From NCBI RefSeq assembly GCF_000151665.1, contig NW_013171815.1, positions 323,153 through 387,152 on the forward strand: a DNA stretch of 64,000 bases, written 5' to 3'. The notes under the pieces were generated by a model that had not been told where the DNA came from, did no database searches, and was given only the letters and a program-made list of their open reading frames with translations. The number at the start of each line of letters is the position of its first letter. Within the stretch, counting starts at the first letter, position 1. This DNA is from Blastocystis hominis (lineage: Eukaryota; Sar; Bigyra; Opalinata; Blastocystidae). Positions 34,501 to 44,817 of the stretch are shown here, piece after piece. Made by a program: the position numbers and the translations under genes.

Positions 34501-37500
34501 GGAGCGCGAAGGCCGCTCGGAAGAGCTGAGCAATGCGTTCTGCGAGGCGGATATCGACCAGATCTTGGAGGAAAACACGAAGGTGATCACGATCGATTCG
34601 CAGGGCGGGTCGTCGTACAGCAAGGCGTCGTTCGTCACGGACAGCTCGGCCGAGGTCGATATCAACGATCCCAACTTCTGGACGAAGATCGTGGGGCTGA
34701 AGAGCGAGCCGGACGTTCTGGGTCCGCGCACTCCGGGGAAGAAATACGCGGTCGCGCAGGGCGATGAGCCGGATCTCGTCGTGCTGACCGACGAAACGGA
34801 CTGGACGAAGGTGGATCGCGATACGCTGATGCGCTTGGTAGGGACTGGAGGCGGCGATGAGGGGTAGTTGCTGACGTACGGATGGGGCCAGTGGAAGCAG
34901 ATCTACGCCGACGAGCGCATGCAGAAGCACCCTCTCGTGTCGGTGCAGATCGTGGCGCTCTGCCTCATCGGCCAGACCGCGCGCGCCAAAATCTTCATGG
35001 AGAACGACTCCATGCGAAAGAACGGGTTCGGCGGCAGCGGCACGCGCGTGAGCCAGCAGGCGCGCGAGGCGCTGGAGTATCTGCGGGACAGCTACGACAT
35101 CTGCGCGGCGGTGCTGGAGAGTGTGCGCCAGGCCGAAGCCGGCGACACGGAGTCCATCGCGTTCCCACACTCCTTCCCTGCGTTGGTGCGCAACATGAAT
35201 TGGTGGCAGCGCGAAATCAAAGTCTACGAGAAGCACTTGAAGCAGATGTCTTTCCTCCATCAGCTCCACGCCTCGTGCAAGGCCTTCCACGTCGAGCTCA
35301 ACGGCGAGCTCCGTCTCCCCAGTCCCCAGCGCGCGGCGCTTCCCGCGGTGTGGTGGACCATGCAGGAGGACCACGACTGCTTGATCGGCGTTGAGCGCCA
35401 CGGATGGAACAACTGGCGCGAGATCTGCATCGACCCGGACCTCTGCTTCGCCAAGCAGGGCGTCCAGTGGAACGGACCCGCGGTTACCGAGCCTATTGTC
35501 GACGAGGGAGAAGCCTCTCCCACGCCTACGCCCGCCAATACGCCCACACCCGCCAATCCTGCTTCGTCCCCCGCCAATCCTGCTTCGTCTCCTGCCTCTC
35601 CGACCACACCTTCTCCGGCAATGCCCGGGTCGGGCAATTCCGAGAGCGACGCGAAGGTGTTCCCTGCGTCGCACCTGGTCATCAAGCGAATGCACCGCCT
35701 CGTCAGCGCGATGCAGCGGCTCGTCAAGAAGGGCGCCGGCGAGTTCTCGCTCGCCTCGCTCAAGAGCGGGTCCAACGGCGCGGGAATCACCAGCGAATGG
35801 GACGAAGCCGAGCTCCGCAGCCTCCGCAACGCCATCAAGCGCTGGGGCATTCCGGTCCCGCCCGTCCTCCCCGAGCGCGAGCCGCACCGCGGGAAGGGCG
35901 TTGCGCCGAAGAGCCGGAAGGACCGAGTCATCTTCTCGCTGGAGAACGTCCCGCTCACCGCGGAGCAGGAGGATCTGGAGACGCGGCTGGCGGTGGCGGC
36001 GAGCGTGCTGAGCGGCGCGGTGCAGAAAGTCTACATGAAGGTGGGCGATGCGGTGAAGGCGAAGCCGGCGGACGCGGCGGACGCCTCGGAACCGACGGGC
36101 TCCCAGGCGGAGGCTGCGAAGAAGGACGTGGAGGAGAGCGAGGCGCTGCTGCTGGACGCCGCGCAGAACCGAGCCTGGCTGGGAATGTACCCGGCGAGCT
36201 GGAGCGATTCGCAGCGCACGCTGGGACTCTTCGGGAACCGGCTGGGCCCGTTCGAGTTCCTCCGCGTGCAGGCGAAGCTGAAGTCGAAGACCACGGACCA
36301 GGTGCGGAGCATGGTGCGGCAGATGGAGAAGCGGTCGATCGAGCGGTTCCAGGCGAGTCGCGAGGCGCATCCGGAGGGCGAGGAAGGGAAGAAGGAGAAG
36401 GAGAAGGAGGACAAGAACGACATCATTCCGAGCAACACAGTGGGGCAGCGACTGTACCGCCGACTGCAGCTGTACTACGAGATCCAGCAGTACGTGTGGG
36501 ACAAGGACGAGCCCACGATGCGCGCCATTCTCACTCGCTGGGAGATGGATGGCTCGCGCAGACAGGACCACTTATCGGAGGGCTGGAACGTGCAGATCCA
36601 CGATATGGCGCTCCTCAAAGGCCTGCGCAAGTGGGGCATCGAGTGGGATTTGCTCTGGTCCGATCCGGAAATGCCCTTCACCAAGCCCGTCAGCGAGAAG
36701 AAGGCCGGCAGTGCCGAGACGGCGGGCAATGCCGAGGCGACGGCGAACGAGACGGCGCTGCTGAGCATGAAGACCGTGGATCGCAGTCTGATCGTGGGCG
36801 GAGAGGCGCCGCGCTGACGTGTAGGTTCCTGGACTGATCGCTGCGCACGCGATTCGACGCCTGCAGTCGCTCGTGGAGGTCTTCAAAGTCTACGACGAGT
36901 ACGAAACGCGCTACGAGTTCTCGGATCCCGCCAAGATGGACGAGGAGCCCGCGGCCCCGCCGTCCGACCCGTCCGAACCGGAGTCCAAGCCCGCCAAATC
37001 TTCGTCTGGCTCGTCCAACGACCAAGTGGAGGTGTCCTCGCTGCCCTGCCGCGTGTTTGTCACCTTCCAGGGCGAGCGCGCGCTTCTCCCGTCCCGCGTC
37101 CAGGTCCGCAAATCGCTCTATTGGAACTCCCGCTTCCTGGCTCCCTCCGACTCCCCCGCGTCGATCCCCAAGCTCCCGCGGGACAGCGTTTCCCGCGCGC
37201 AGCTGTCGTCGGACGCGCTGTCGTACTACCAGAAATGGCTGGAGATGGAGAAGGAGGTGCGCGAGTTGGGGATGAGTCCGTCGCGAATCTCGTACGAAGT
37301 GCGCGTGCAGATCTACGAGCGCGCCAAGAGCATCGTGAGCCACGTGCGGTTCCCGATGCGCGTGCGGAGCGTGGAGTTCTGGAACCTGGGGAGCGTGGTG
37401 ACGCGATGGCCGTCGTACCACAGCGATAAATACATCTGGCCGGTCGGCTTCCGGTAGCGAAAAGGCCGCGAAATGAGGCGTAGGTCGGTGAAGGTGTATC

Positions 37501-38205
37501 TCTCGTTCATCCACCCCGCGCAGCACGTCGAATATATAAACGAGATTCTCGAAGGGGGTCATCAGGTACGCCATTGCCCCGATTTTTGACAGTAGGGTCC
37601 CATTTTCTCCGTGACCGCTTCCGACGATCCCGACCATCCCATCCGCGCGCAGACCGCCACGGCCTGCTGGACCACCATTCTCCAGCGCGTGAGCAAGGAG
37701 CGCAAGGCGATGGGTCTCGGCAAAACCGGCACGGCGGTGAGCGGTCCCGAGTTTTTCGGGTACGCGATGCCGGAGATCGCGGCGTGCATCGAGGGTTTGG
37801 AGGGCGCGGAGCAGTGCAAGAAGTACATCCCGCGCTGCCTCCGCATGGAGACCTCGCGGAAAGGCCGAGTGCGCGCTGTGCGAGGCCGAGCCGTGCCCGT
37901 GGCCGAGGCTCCCGCGGGGAACGAGCCGGGCGAGAGGCCGACGAAGCGACGCGCGGCGCAGATGGCGAGCAAGCGGTGGAAGACGATGGAGGAGGAGGAG
38001 AGCGCGGCGTCGACGGATAACGACGAGGAAGAGGAGGAGATTCTGAGCGAGGCGGAGTCGGATAGCGACGAGTCGACGGGGTACAGCAGTCGGAAGAGTG
38101 CAAAGCGAAGCAAGCGGACGGAGGCCGCGCCGAAGGAAGCGGGAGAAGCGAAGGAAGCGAAGGGAGCGGGAGAAACGAAGCGGGTTCGCACCGAGGAGTT
38201 GTGTT
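31574..38205 (+). CDS. CHD-type chromatin remodeller fused to FYRN-FYRC
   Basis: Order: ATG 31574 with an acidic N-terminus; tandem chromodomains ([40 protein letters not shown]); SNF2 ATPase with [16 protein letters not shown], the P-loop [15 protein letters not shown] box [79 protein letters not shown] and [12 protein letters not shown]6-9-like C-terminal parts ([20 protein letters not shown]). After a 31-nt intron ending at about 36824 the frame continues into FYRN ([20 protein letters not shown] / [11 protein letters not shown]) and FYRC ([11 protein letters not shown]...[20 protein letters not shown]), then a Lys/Glu-rich tail. No internal TGTTTGTT occurs. The stop is predicted at T38205 by polyadenylation (T, GGCG, GGTTTGTT). 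Confidence 0.85.
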
Positions 38206-38209
38206 GGCG

Positions 38210-38217
38210 GGTTTGTT
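38210..38217 (+). terminator. GGTTTGTT 3'-end motif of the CHD-FYR gene
   Basis: 4 nt after T38205; one base from the inverted motif of the opposite gene. Confidence 0.8.
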
Positions 38218-38218
38218 G

Positions 38219-38226
38219 AACAAACA
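38219..38226 (-). terminator. TGTTTGTT 3'-end motif of the Lys-rich acidic gene
   Basis: Inverted partner of 38210-38217; the minus strand reads AAA T, GTCT, TGTTTGTT. Confidence 0.85.
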
Positions 38227-38230
38227 AGAC

Positions 38231-39217
38231 ATTTGGAAACGATGTCCTTGGCGGCTTGCTGCACGAGCGCGTCCAGCTGGTCGTCGGTCATGTCTAAAAG
38301 GATAGAAAGAGAGGATGGGGAGAGTACTGGACGCCCACTTGGGTTTGTGCGCGATCTGGATGGATTTCATGGTGGATTGGATGAGTTCCTTGCGATCTAC
38401 GTTCACATCGAGCCGCTCTCCTTTCGATCTACCTGCTTCTTCCATGGTCGGCTTGGCGGGCGCGTCGCGCACGATCGCCTTCGGCATTGGCTTCTTCTCT
38501 TTGGGTTTTTTCTGCACTGTTTCCACTGTTTCCACTGTTTCGTTGGCTTCGTTGGCTTCTTTGGCTTCCGATTTCTTCGGGGCTGCGCGTCGACTCGTCC
38601 GCTGCTTGGACGGAGGGAGGAACGTGCTCAGAATCTCCTCGCGCGTCCACGTCTTCTTCTCGTCCTTTTTGGCGGAAGCGTTCTTCGCCTTCGCCTTCGC
38701 CTTCGCTTTTGCTTTTGCCTTCGTCGTTTTCTTCTTTTGGGACGCTTCGACATCGTCATCCCCCACCACATCTAGAGGCTTTGGCAATAGAGACGCGTTC
38801 TTTTTCTTTAGCTCCTCTAAGGATCAGTCGAAAAATCAACAAAGACCGAGCGGAGTATCTGTAGGAAGCGTTGTTCCGCTAATGACCGCTTTGTACTGTT
38901 CTTCCAGAATCCGAAGTTGCATGTCGGCTATTTCCTGGTAGTTCTCAGGATATACAAACTTCGTCTTGTCTTCATCAGGATCTTCATCAGGAAGAGTCAT
39001 ATACCCGCTATCAAAGTATCCTCGCTCTTCCTCATTGTATTCGCGCTGCTCTATGAATTCCTCAGCAACATATCCTTGAGCTTCATAGATATCAACAGTT
39101 TCCTTTGTTACAGTTTCACCCTCCTGAGCAACGACTTGCTCTGTATGTTCCTTGTTCTCTTCTACACAAAGTAAGTGTTTGTACACGATTTCTCTCCACA
39201 ACAAAGATACCTGGCAT
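38231..39217 (-). CDS. Unidentified charged protein with Lys/Ala-rich centre
   Basis: ATG 39217 (MPE, 50-nt intron, ENKEHTEQVVAQEG), an acidic N-terminal third (GYMTLPDEDPDEDKTKFVYP / ENYQEIADMQLRILEEQYK), a 30-nt intron near 38820, then ELKKKNASLLPKPLDVV, a KAKAKAKAK stretch, EANETVETVETVQKKPKEKK and a helical C-terminus (NMTDDQLDALVQQAAKDIVSK) reached through a 34-nt intron. The frame meets the 3' signal as AAA T, 4 nt, TGTTTGTT, so UAA would be made at T38231. No family recognised; composition suggests a nuclear or nucleolar protein. It converges on CHD-FYR. Confidence 0.65.
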
Positions 39218-39301
39218 TTTATAAGCTTTTCAGATGATTCACGATACAGAAACGCCAGATACGACGTAAAGAAAAACCAGTAAAAGATAATTGTTTGCTG
39301 A

Positions 39302-39309
39302 AACAAACA
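39302..39309 (-). terminator. TGTTTGTT 3'-end motif of POP1
   Basis: Minus strand: GTA GTG T (39314), TCTG, TGTTTGTT. Confidence 0.85.
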
Positions 39310-39313
39310 CAGA

Positions 39314-41299
39314 ACACTACCAAAGTAAGACGAGCAAAATGAGACGAATCCAGCGACTCGCTCGATAAAAGAACAACACACGTCGGATACGACCCTTGAT
39401 CATCAAAACATCGCTGCAGCTCCATCGCTGCGCAGAAGCCAATCGCTACATACGACGAAGCCTTCGGCGAATAAACCGACGACGACACAAATCCAATAAT
39501 CTCGTTCTATCGCTCATCTTTTCCCGCCAAACCCACATTTTCCGGAGGAATGAAATGATTCCCGCGGTTCTGCTTCAAATCCTCCGCAGAGGGCCGTCGG
39601 ATCTGCTCGTCACGCATCGGAACACTATTCCTACTGCACACGGGAGTTTCACCGATCCGCGTCCAATGATTCGCAGATTCACAGCACGCAGACAACGAAA
39701 CGCCCGGAGTTTCGTCCCGCGACACACTTCTACCAGCATCCCGGTTTCCCCAGTTTCTCCAGTTTCCCCAGTTTCTCCATTAGGGCCGGTCTTGACATAT
39801 TCCAACGTGCGAAGCAGCGCGCCGCGCGTCGACCGCGCCGATGAAACGCCCGCAGAATCCGCGGGGGCGTAGAACCGCGACAAACGCTCCATCCCCGCGG
39901 GAGTGTCCGGAGAGTCGAAGGGGAATCTAGCGATGACGATAACCGCGGGGATGCTACAGAGGTTCTCCGAAGGAAGTGTGGAGCACGTGCCATTCCTCCA
40001 ATGAACACTAGGCCTCACAGAACCGCGGGAATGCTACGATCATCGCAGGGGTCCGCGTTATCGCCGTCCAAACCGCGGGAATCGCCAATCGGGGAACCAG
40101 GAGATCGAATCCCCCGCCAAACGCAAATTCCCGCGGGATTGCAAGACCGGGAATCCGCGGGGAAACCGAGAAACTGGCGATCCAGGAAAGGGCCTTTTCA
40201 GATGGGAGTTTCCACGAATCGATGGGCGTTTCATTCGATTGGATGGGCGTTTCATTCGATGCTCCCTTTTTCCCGCCTTTTTCGGGCTGTCGGTGGCCAA
40301 AAGCCGGCTGATTTGGCGGGAAATAAACGCGGGGCGGTAAGGAATGGCCGGTTTCCCGCGAGTAATACTCGGGAGCGTAATACGGTGCACGTGATCGGGG
40401 TTCGGGGATGAAAAAAACGCGGGAATTTCCGTCAAAGGAAGCGGATTGGTCGGTCAAAGTGGTCAAAAAAGACGAAGATTGATTGCCGCGCAAAGCGAAA
40501 AGCGCGAAGTCCGAGCAGGAAGACCATCGAATTCTATTCGAAATCGTGGAAACGGGGAAAACGAGGAATCAGCGAAATGAGCAAGTAACGCGGAAAGAGC
40601 GTCGGAAACCGCGGGATGGGCGAGGACAAGGCAGAAGGAGGGAGAATCCATCAGAACTTCGATCGAACCGACATGAAAGGGAGTTTCATCGAGCGAAGAA
40701 AAGAGCGGGAGCGTTTGGTGAGGTTGGAAACGCACGGATGTGCGGCTCTGTGTGTTAGAAATGGGGAAATGGGGAACCAGAGAGGAAAGAAGAGAAAGCA
40801 GAGAAGAAGATTCGCCTTGGAGAGAGAACATTTCGATGTACGATAGATCGTGAACTAGGGGTCGTTTTCGAACATTCTATGAAAATAACAAGAAGGAAAT
40901 AGAAAGAACTTTTAAAAAGTAGCCGACATCACGTTGCAGATGAGAATAGGGAAGCATCCATCCCCATAATGGCTCCATTCGCATTCTTTTTGCATTCCAA
41001 TTGTGTAATTCCAAATAACGTAAGCTAGGGTCCCGTTTGTGATTGAGGGAGGGCTTTGCATAATAGACATTATCAATGACTACATTGTTTTTAGAGTAAT
41101 AGGTTGGATTTCTTACATTTGCAGTAGCACGTCTCCGGAGGTATCTCGGCACTCGTGGGTAATCCTTCGGAGGATAATGAATTGCTACGTCTTTCGTTCG
41201 ACACTACGATTAATACACCGGAAACTAGGCAACTTCCACAAAATCATCCAAAATCAAAGACCCGGACACGGTAGGCTCGTGATTAAAAATAGAGCTCAT
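39314..41299 (-). CDS. POP1: Ribonuclease P/MRP protein subunit POP1
   Basis: Largest protein of the tRNA- and rRNA-processing RNase P and MRP complexes. ATG 41299 (MSSIFNHEPTVSGS). Conserved: VPRYLRRRATANVRN, HNWNAKRMRMEPLWGW (the THxWHAKR block with N for H), RPLVHDLSYIEMF, the POPLD-type middle, LVEVCRGTKLRAFRCLRAVN and the C-terminal EIIGFVSSSVYSPKAS...YVAIGFC and SSHFARLTLVV. Introns of about 28-34 nt; several contain GTTTCCCC or CCCGCGG repeats (for example near 40775 and 40025). The exon at 39742-39780 carries four GGAAAC-type 9-bp units translated as GET repeats; splicing them out would break the frame. The stop is predicted at T39314 by poly(A); TAA is the only possible made stop, because the codon is TTC. 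Confidence 0.82.
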
Positions 41300-41598
41300 G
41301 GTTAAAATAGAAATGTGATAGTTTGTTCAAACGACTCAAAAACTATGAGGAACAATGTATCGTACGAATTGTATGTTGCAAATGATTGTACAATTGTTTT
41401 AATGCAAAATAATGAATGAACAGTGAATGATCGTCATTCCTAGTCTGATTGTGCGAAATCCATGTACAATGTTGTATTCCGTAATGAAGCATCGTGTCAT
41501 AAACTATCCTAGTAAAATCAAGTTTTAACTGCCATTGTAAAATGAGTTTCGTCATATTTGACTTCCAGAACTACGCAAAGAATTCTTTCTCATAAAAT
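41300..41598. other. Intergenic region between POP1 and RPB5
   Basis: Divergent promoter region. Contains GTTTGTTCAAAC near 41321-41332, similar to the 3'-end inverted repeats but between two 5' ends. No gene seen. Confidence 0.5.
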
Positions 41599-42366
41599 AT
41601 GAACGGAGCTGTGAACCCTAGCACTACAAAACTGTTTCGTGTGAGAAAGACGGTGTTTAAGATGCTCTCGAAGCGTGGCTATGCTATCAGTGATAAGGAT
41701 CAAAGCATGACATTAGACACCTTCGTAAAAGACGTACGTTTTGTCGAATAGTAACAAGGTAGTATTGTGACGCAGAGACGAATCCGGATCTCCTCAAACT
41801 GACGATTATCGTGATATATTGAAGAGTGGGTTTGATTTCTAGTCTCGTAAAACGGAAGACGAAGATGATCGTGTTGTGGTGTTCTTTATTCGTTCTGTGG
41901 ATAAAAAAGTGAGAATCTGGATATTGGATGATTTGTAGATTAACGGGAAAGATTTTGAATCGAAAATTGAAAAGGTCTCATCGGAAGAGAATGTAAAGAG
42001 AATTATTTTGGTGTTTGGTGGTGAACTGACTTCAGAAGCCAAAAAGGTCGGGATTGTAAAGGGTGTTCATTGTAGAAAGCCAATTCCGCTTCAAAGAAGA
42101 ATTTAATCGTTGAAAGTTTCCAAGAAGACGAATTGGTTGTGGATATCACAGAGCACGAGCTTGTTCCTGAGCACCAGTTGCTCAAGCCCCAGGAAAAGGC
42201 GGATTTGTTGAAGCAATACGGACTGGAAGAAAGGCAGCTGCCGCGTATTCAGAAGCTGGATCCTGTGGCTCGTTACTTTGGAGCTCAAAAGGGAGAAGTG
42301 TTTAGAATTGTCCGCAAGAGCGAGACTGCAGGAAAATATGTTACTTACAGAATTGTGGATTCTTGA
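41599..42366 (+). CDS. RPB5: RNA polymerases I/II/III common subunit RPB5 (RPABC1)
   Basis: Shared polymerase subunit at the downstream DNA jaw. ATG 41599 (MNGAVNPSTTKLFRVRKTVF), KMLSKRGYAISDKDQSMTL in the jaw domain, VVVFFIRS, then the assembly domain DITEHELVPEHQLLKPQEK / RQLPRIQKLDPVARYFGAQK / GEVFRIVRKSETAGKYVTYR. TGA at 42364-42366. Introns of 29-42 nt follow KD, TII, VDKK and SEAKK. The C-terminal module is strongly conserved. TGTTTGTG follows directly (42369-42376), giving an almost absent 3' UTR. Confidence 0.95.
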
Positions 42367-42368
42367 AT

Positions 42369-42376
42369 TGTTTGTG
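42369..42376 (+). terminator. TGTTTGTG, probable 3'-end motif of RPB5
   Basis: Two bases after the stop codon. Confidence 0.55.
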
Positions 42377-42394
42377 AGAGACGAATGGAAGAAA

Positions 42395-42424
42395 TAGTGA
42401 TGATGATGATGATGATGATGATGA
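42395..42424. repeat. GAT microsatellite
   Basis: About nine GAT units downstream of RPB5. Confidence 0.9.
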
Positions 42425-43079
42425 TCCGTACCACACAAATTCAACTTTATTGTTGTGGATTACATTGAAGACATTGTAGATCATAAAACGACTTATGAAA
42501 ATACGCAAACACGAATAGGATGGTAGCAAAGTTTCAAATGACAAACTTTATGGTGTATTGTGTTTGTCAATCGATTGTAAACTCTTTGAAGTCACAAAGT
42601 GACCATTATTACGATGCTAAAATACAGTTAGGCAAAACACTATAAAGTGTACAGAACTGATTTTGCTTCAAAACAAATAAAAAAGAGAGGAAGAGAACTT
42701 CCAATACACATATCGTCAAAAGCCTGGTCGTACAGACCATTACTAATGCTTTGCTATATAAACACAAGAATAGAGGGCTACACATATTGGAAACCAAGAA
42801 GCATATTCCTTTTATAGATTAAAATTACGAAAGGCAAACTGTGTGGATTCATTGCAGAGACGTGTTGCAGCACATATTTGCAAGCAACTCTTCGAAATCT
42901 TCCTTTCTTAGGCAAATGATATATTTGCCAAAAATACAGGCCTTTTCCGATATCAGTGAATCATCATTATTCCTCAATTGTCTGTGCTATCTGTGCTGTA
43001 AACAATAATATAATTGAATAGTAAAATGGTTTGTGCATCCCATATTCCTGAACTATAGCAATACTCACCAACATCGTAT
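42425..43079. other. 655-bp AT-rich intergenic region
   Basis: Between RPB5 and the kinase, both + strand. No supported open frame, RNA gene or repeat seen; it should contain the kinase promoter and 5' UTR. Confidence 0.5.
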
Positions 43080-44725
43080 ATGAAAGAAATCCCTAGCTAC
43101 ATGGAAAAGCGATATAATATTCAAAGACAACTAGGGGCTGGTTCCTATGGAACTGTGTTTTTGGGTGTCAAAAAGGCCACCAATGAGAAGTATTTACAGA
43201 TTATTTCATACTACATAGTGTGGCCATCAAATACATGCACCATGTTTTCTATAACCAGGAAGATGCCCTTCGATCTCTTCGAGAAATCTCTATTATGCGC
43301 CAATGCCATCATCCCAACATTTGCAAGATTATAGATGCCTATATTCCAAAGGACAAGGACACGTTTAACAGCGTTTGGATCGTCATGGTACACACCATCT
43401 TTCTATGTGATGAAATAGGAATATGGTGGTTGGGACCTTCAAAAGATTATAGAAACGCATAATTCGATTGAAGGTTGGAGCGCTCAACATGTGAAGTTTC
43501 TCATGTACCAAATGATCTGCGCCCTTCGTTATCTCAGCGTATCTCCTCTTTTATTCTCCTAAGCATTCTAGAGTGCCAGCATCATGCACCGCGACATCAA
43601 ACCCTCAAACATCCTCATGGACAAGCAATGCGGAATTCACATCATCGACTTCGGCCTTGCGCGCCGAGTCGCTCCCAACAAAGACTACCACTCCGAGCAG
43701 TTCTTCCAGCCCATCACCGTCGCCGAGACCAATCCCATGATCATCCAATCCGATGCGCTACCTCGCTTGGACTCCGACACAACCCTCCCCACACTGAGTC
43801 TTCCGCAACGCCAGCTCACTCGCCACGTCGCCACGCGTTGGTACCGACCTCCCGAAGTCATCACCTTGCAAGTCGGTTCCCGCGGTTATTCCTGATTCCT
43901 AGCATCACTACGACTACGCAGTGGACATCTGGTCGATCGGCTGCATTTTCGTAGCAATTCCCGCGGGTTTTCATCTAGGCGGAGCTTCTGCAGACGCTGG
44001 AGCCGGCGATCGGGAAGCCGAAGCCGCTATTTCCCGGGAAAAGCTGTTACCCGCTAAGCGAGCACGTGACCCGCGCGGACGCGAAGAAATTGCGCGGGGA
44101 ATTCGAGAGCAAGTCGCACCAGCTGCTGAAGATCTTCGAGATTATCGGGAGTCCGACGGTGTAGGGAAAGGTGGAACCGTGGAAACTAGGGAGGAGATTC
44201 GCGAGCTGAGCGATCCGGAAATGCGCCGATTTCTGGAGGAACTGGAGCCTATCAAGGGAAAGGGGTTCCGGGAATTGCTGCCGCATGCGGACGACGCGGC
44301 GATCGAACTGCTGACGCAGATGCTTCGATTTGGTGGGAAAAAAGCGCGGCAATGAGGCGTAGACCCGAAGAAACGAATCACCGCGCAGGAAGCGATGATT
44401 TCTCCGTATTTCGAGGGGATGCATCTGCCCGAGGCGGAGGTAATCGTGGAAACGGGGTGAGAAGTAGAAACCGTTCGCGGGGTCGCTGGTGATGCCGTTC
44501 GATTTTGGGGAGATGGACGAGGAGTCGATGATGCGGATGTGTCGGAATCTGATTTACAACGAAGTGCATCGGTTTATGGAGGAGCGGGGCGAAAGCGACG
44601 AGAAGATTTCGATTATCCGGAGATTGTCGTCGTCGTCGAAGGTGTATCAGAACATCGTGACGAAAACACAGCTGAAGCAGGCCGCAGAGCGAGAAGAGAA
44701 GGACAAGAAGTGCGTGATTCTGTAG
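43080..44725 (+). CDS. MAPK-like CMGC kinase ending in a CaaX box (CVIL)
   Basis: Kinase domain: LGAGSYGTVFLG, VAIKYMHHVF, helix C SLREISIM, catalytic loop MHRDIKPSNILMD, DFGLARRV, DIWSIGCIF. The MAPK-type helical insert is present. Odd points: a roughly 45-residue insert in the activation loop; the usual TxY-YVATRWYRAPE is QLTRHVATRWYRPPEV, so TxY is replaced by TRH and APE by PPE; and the C-terminus is EKDKKCVIL followed by TAG (44723-44725), a Lys-rich CaaX box whose final Leu favours geranylgeranylation, so membrane attachment is predicted. Introns of 28-35 nt restore the frame, including two with GTGGAAAC repeats (44161-44189, 44441-44468). Activation by a standard dual-specificity MEK seems unlikely. 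Confidence 0.8.
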
Positions 44726-44792
44726 ATTCGGACGATTCTGTTGTATCGCAATGATGTGTTATTTTGGTTGGTTGGTTGGTTGATTTTTTGGT

Positions 44793-44800
44793 TGTTTGGT
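44793..44800 (+). terminator. TGTTTGGT, possible 3'-end motif of the kinase
   Basis: Variant motif 68 nt after TAG, inside a GGTT-rich stretch, 5 bp from the inverted motif of the opposite gene. Confidence 0.45.
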
Positions 44801-44805
44801 TGGAA

Positions 44806-44813
44806 AACAAACA
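44806..44813 (-). terminator. TGTTTGTT 3'-end motif of the helical protein gene
   Basis: Minus strand reads ATT T (44818), GCTT, TGTTTGTT. Confidence 0.8.
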
Positions 44814-44817
44814 AAGC

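Noticed and set aside
34166-38291. Long minus-strand frames (801 and 533 codons) opposite the CHD-FYR gene
   Set aside because: Arg/Leu/His-rich shadows of GC-rich coding sequence; the sense strand has unmistakable SNF2 and FYR domains.
42609-42797. 62-codon minus-strand hydrophobic frame
   Set aside because: No supported start, no 3' motif, AT-rich intergenic setting.
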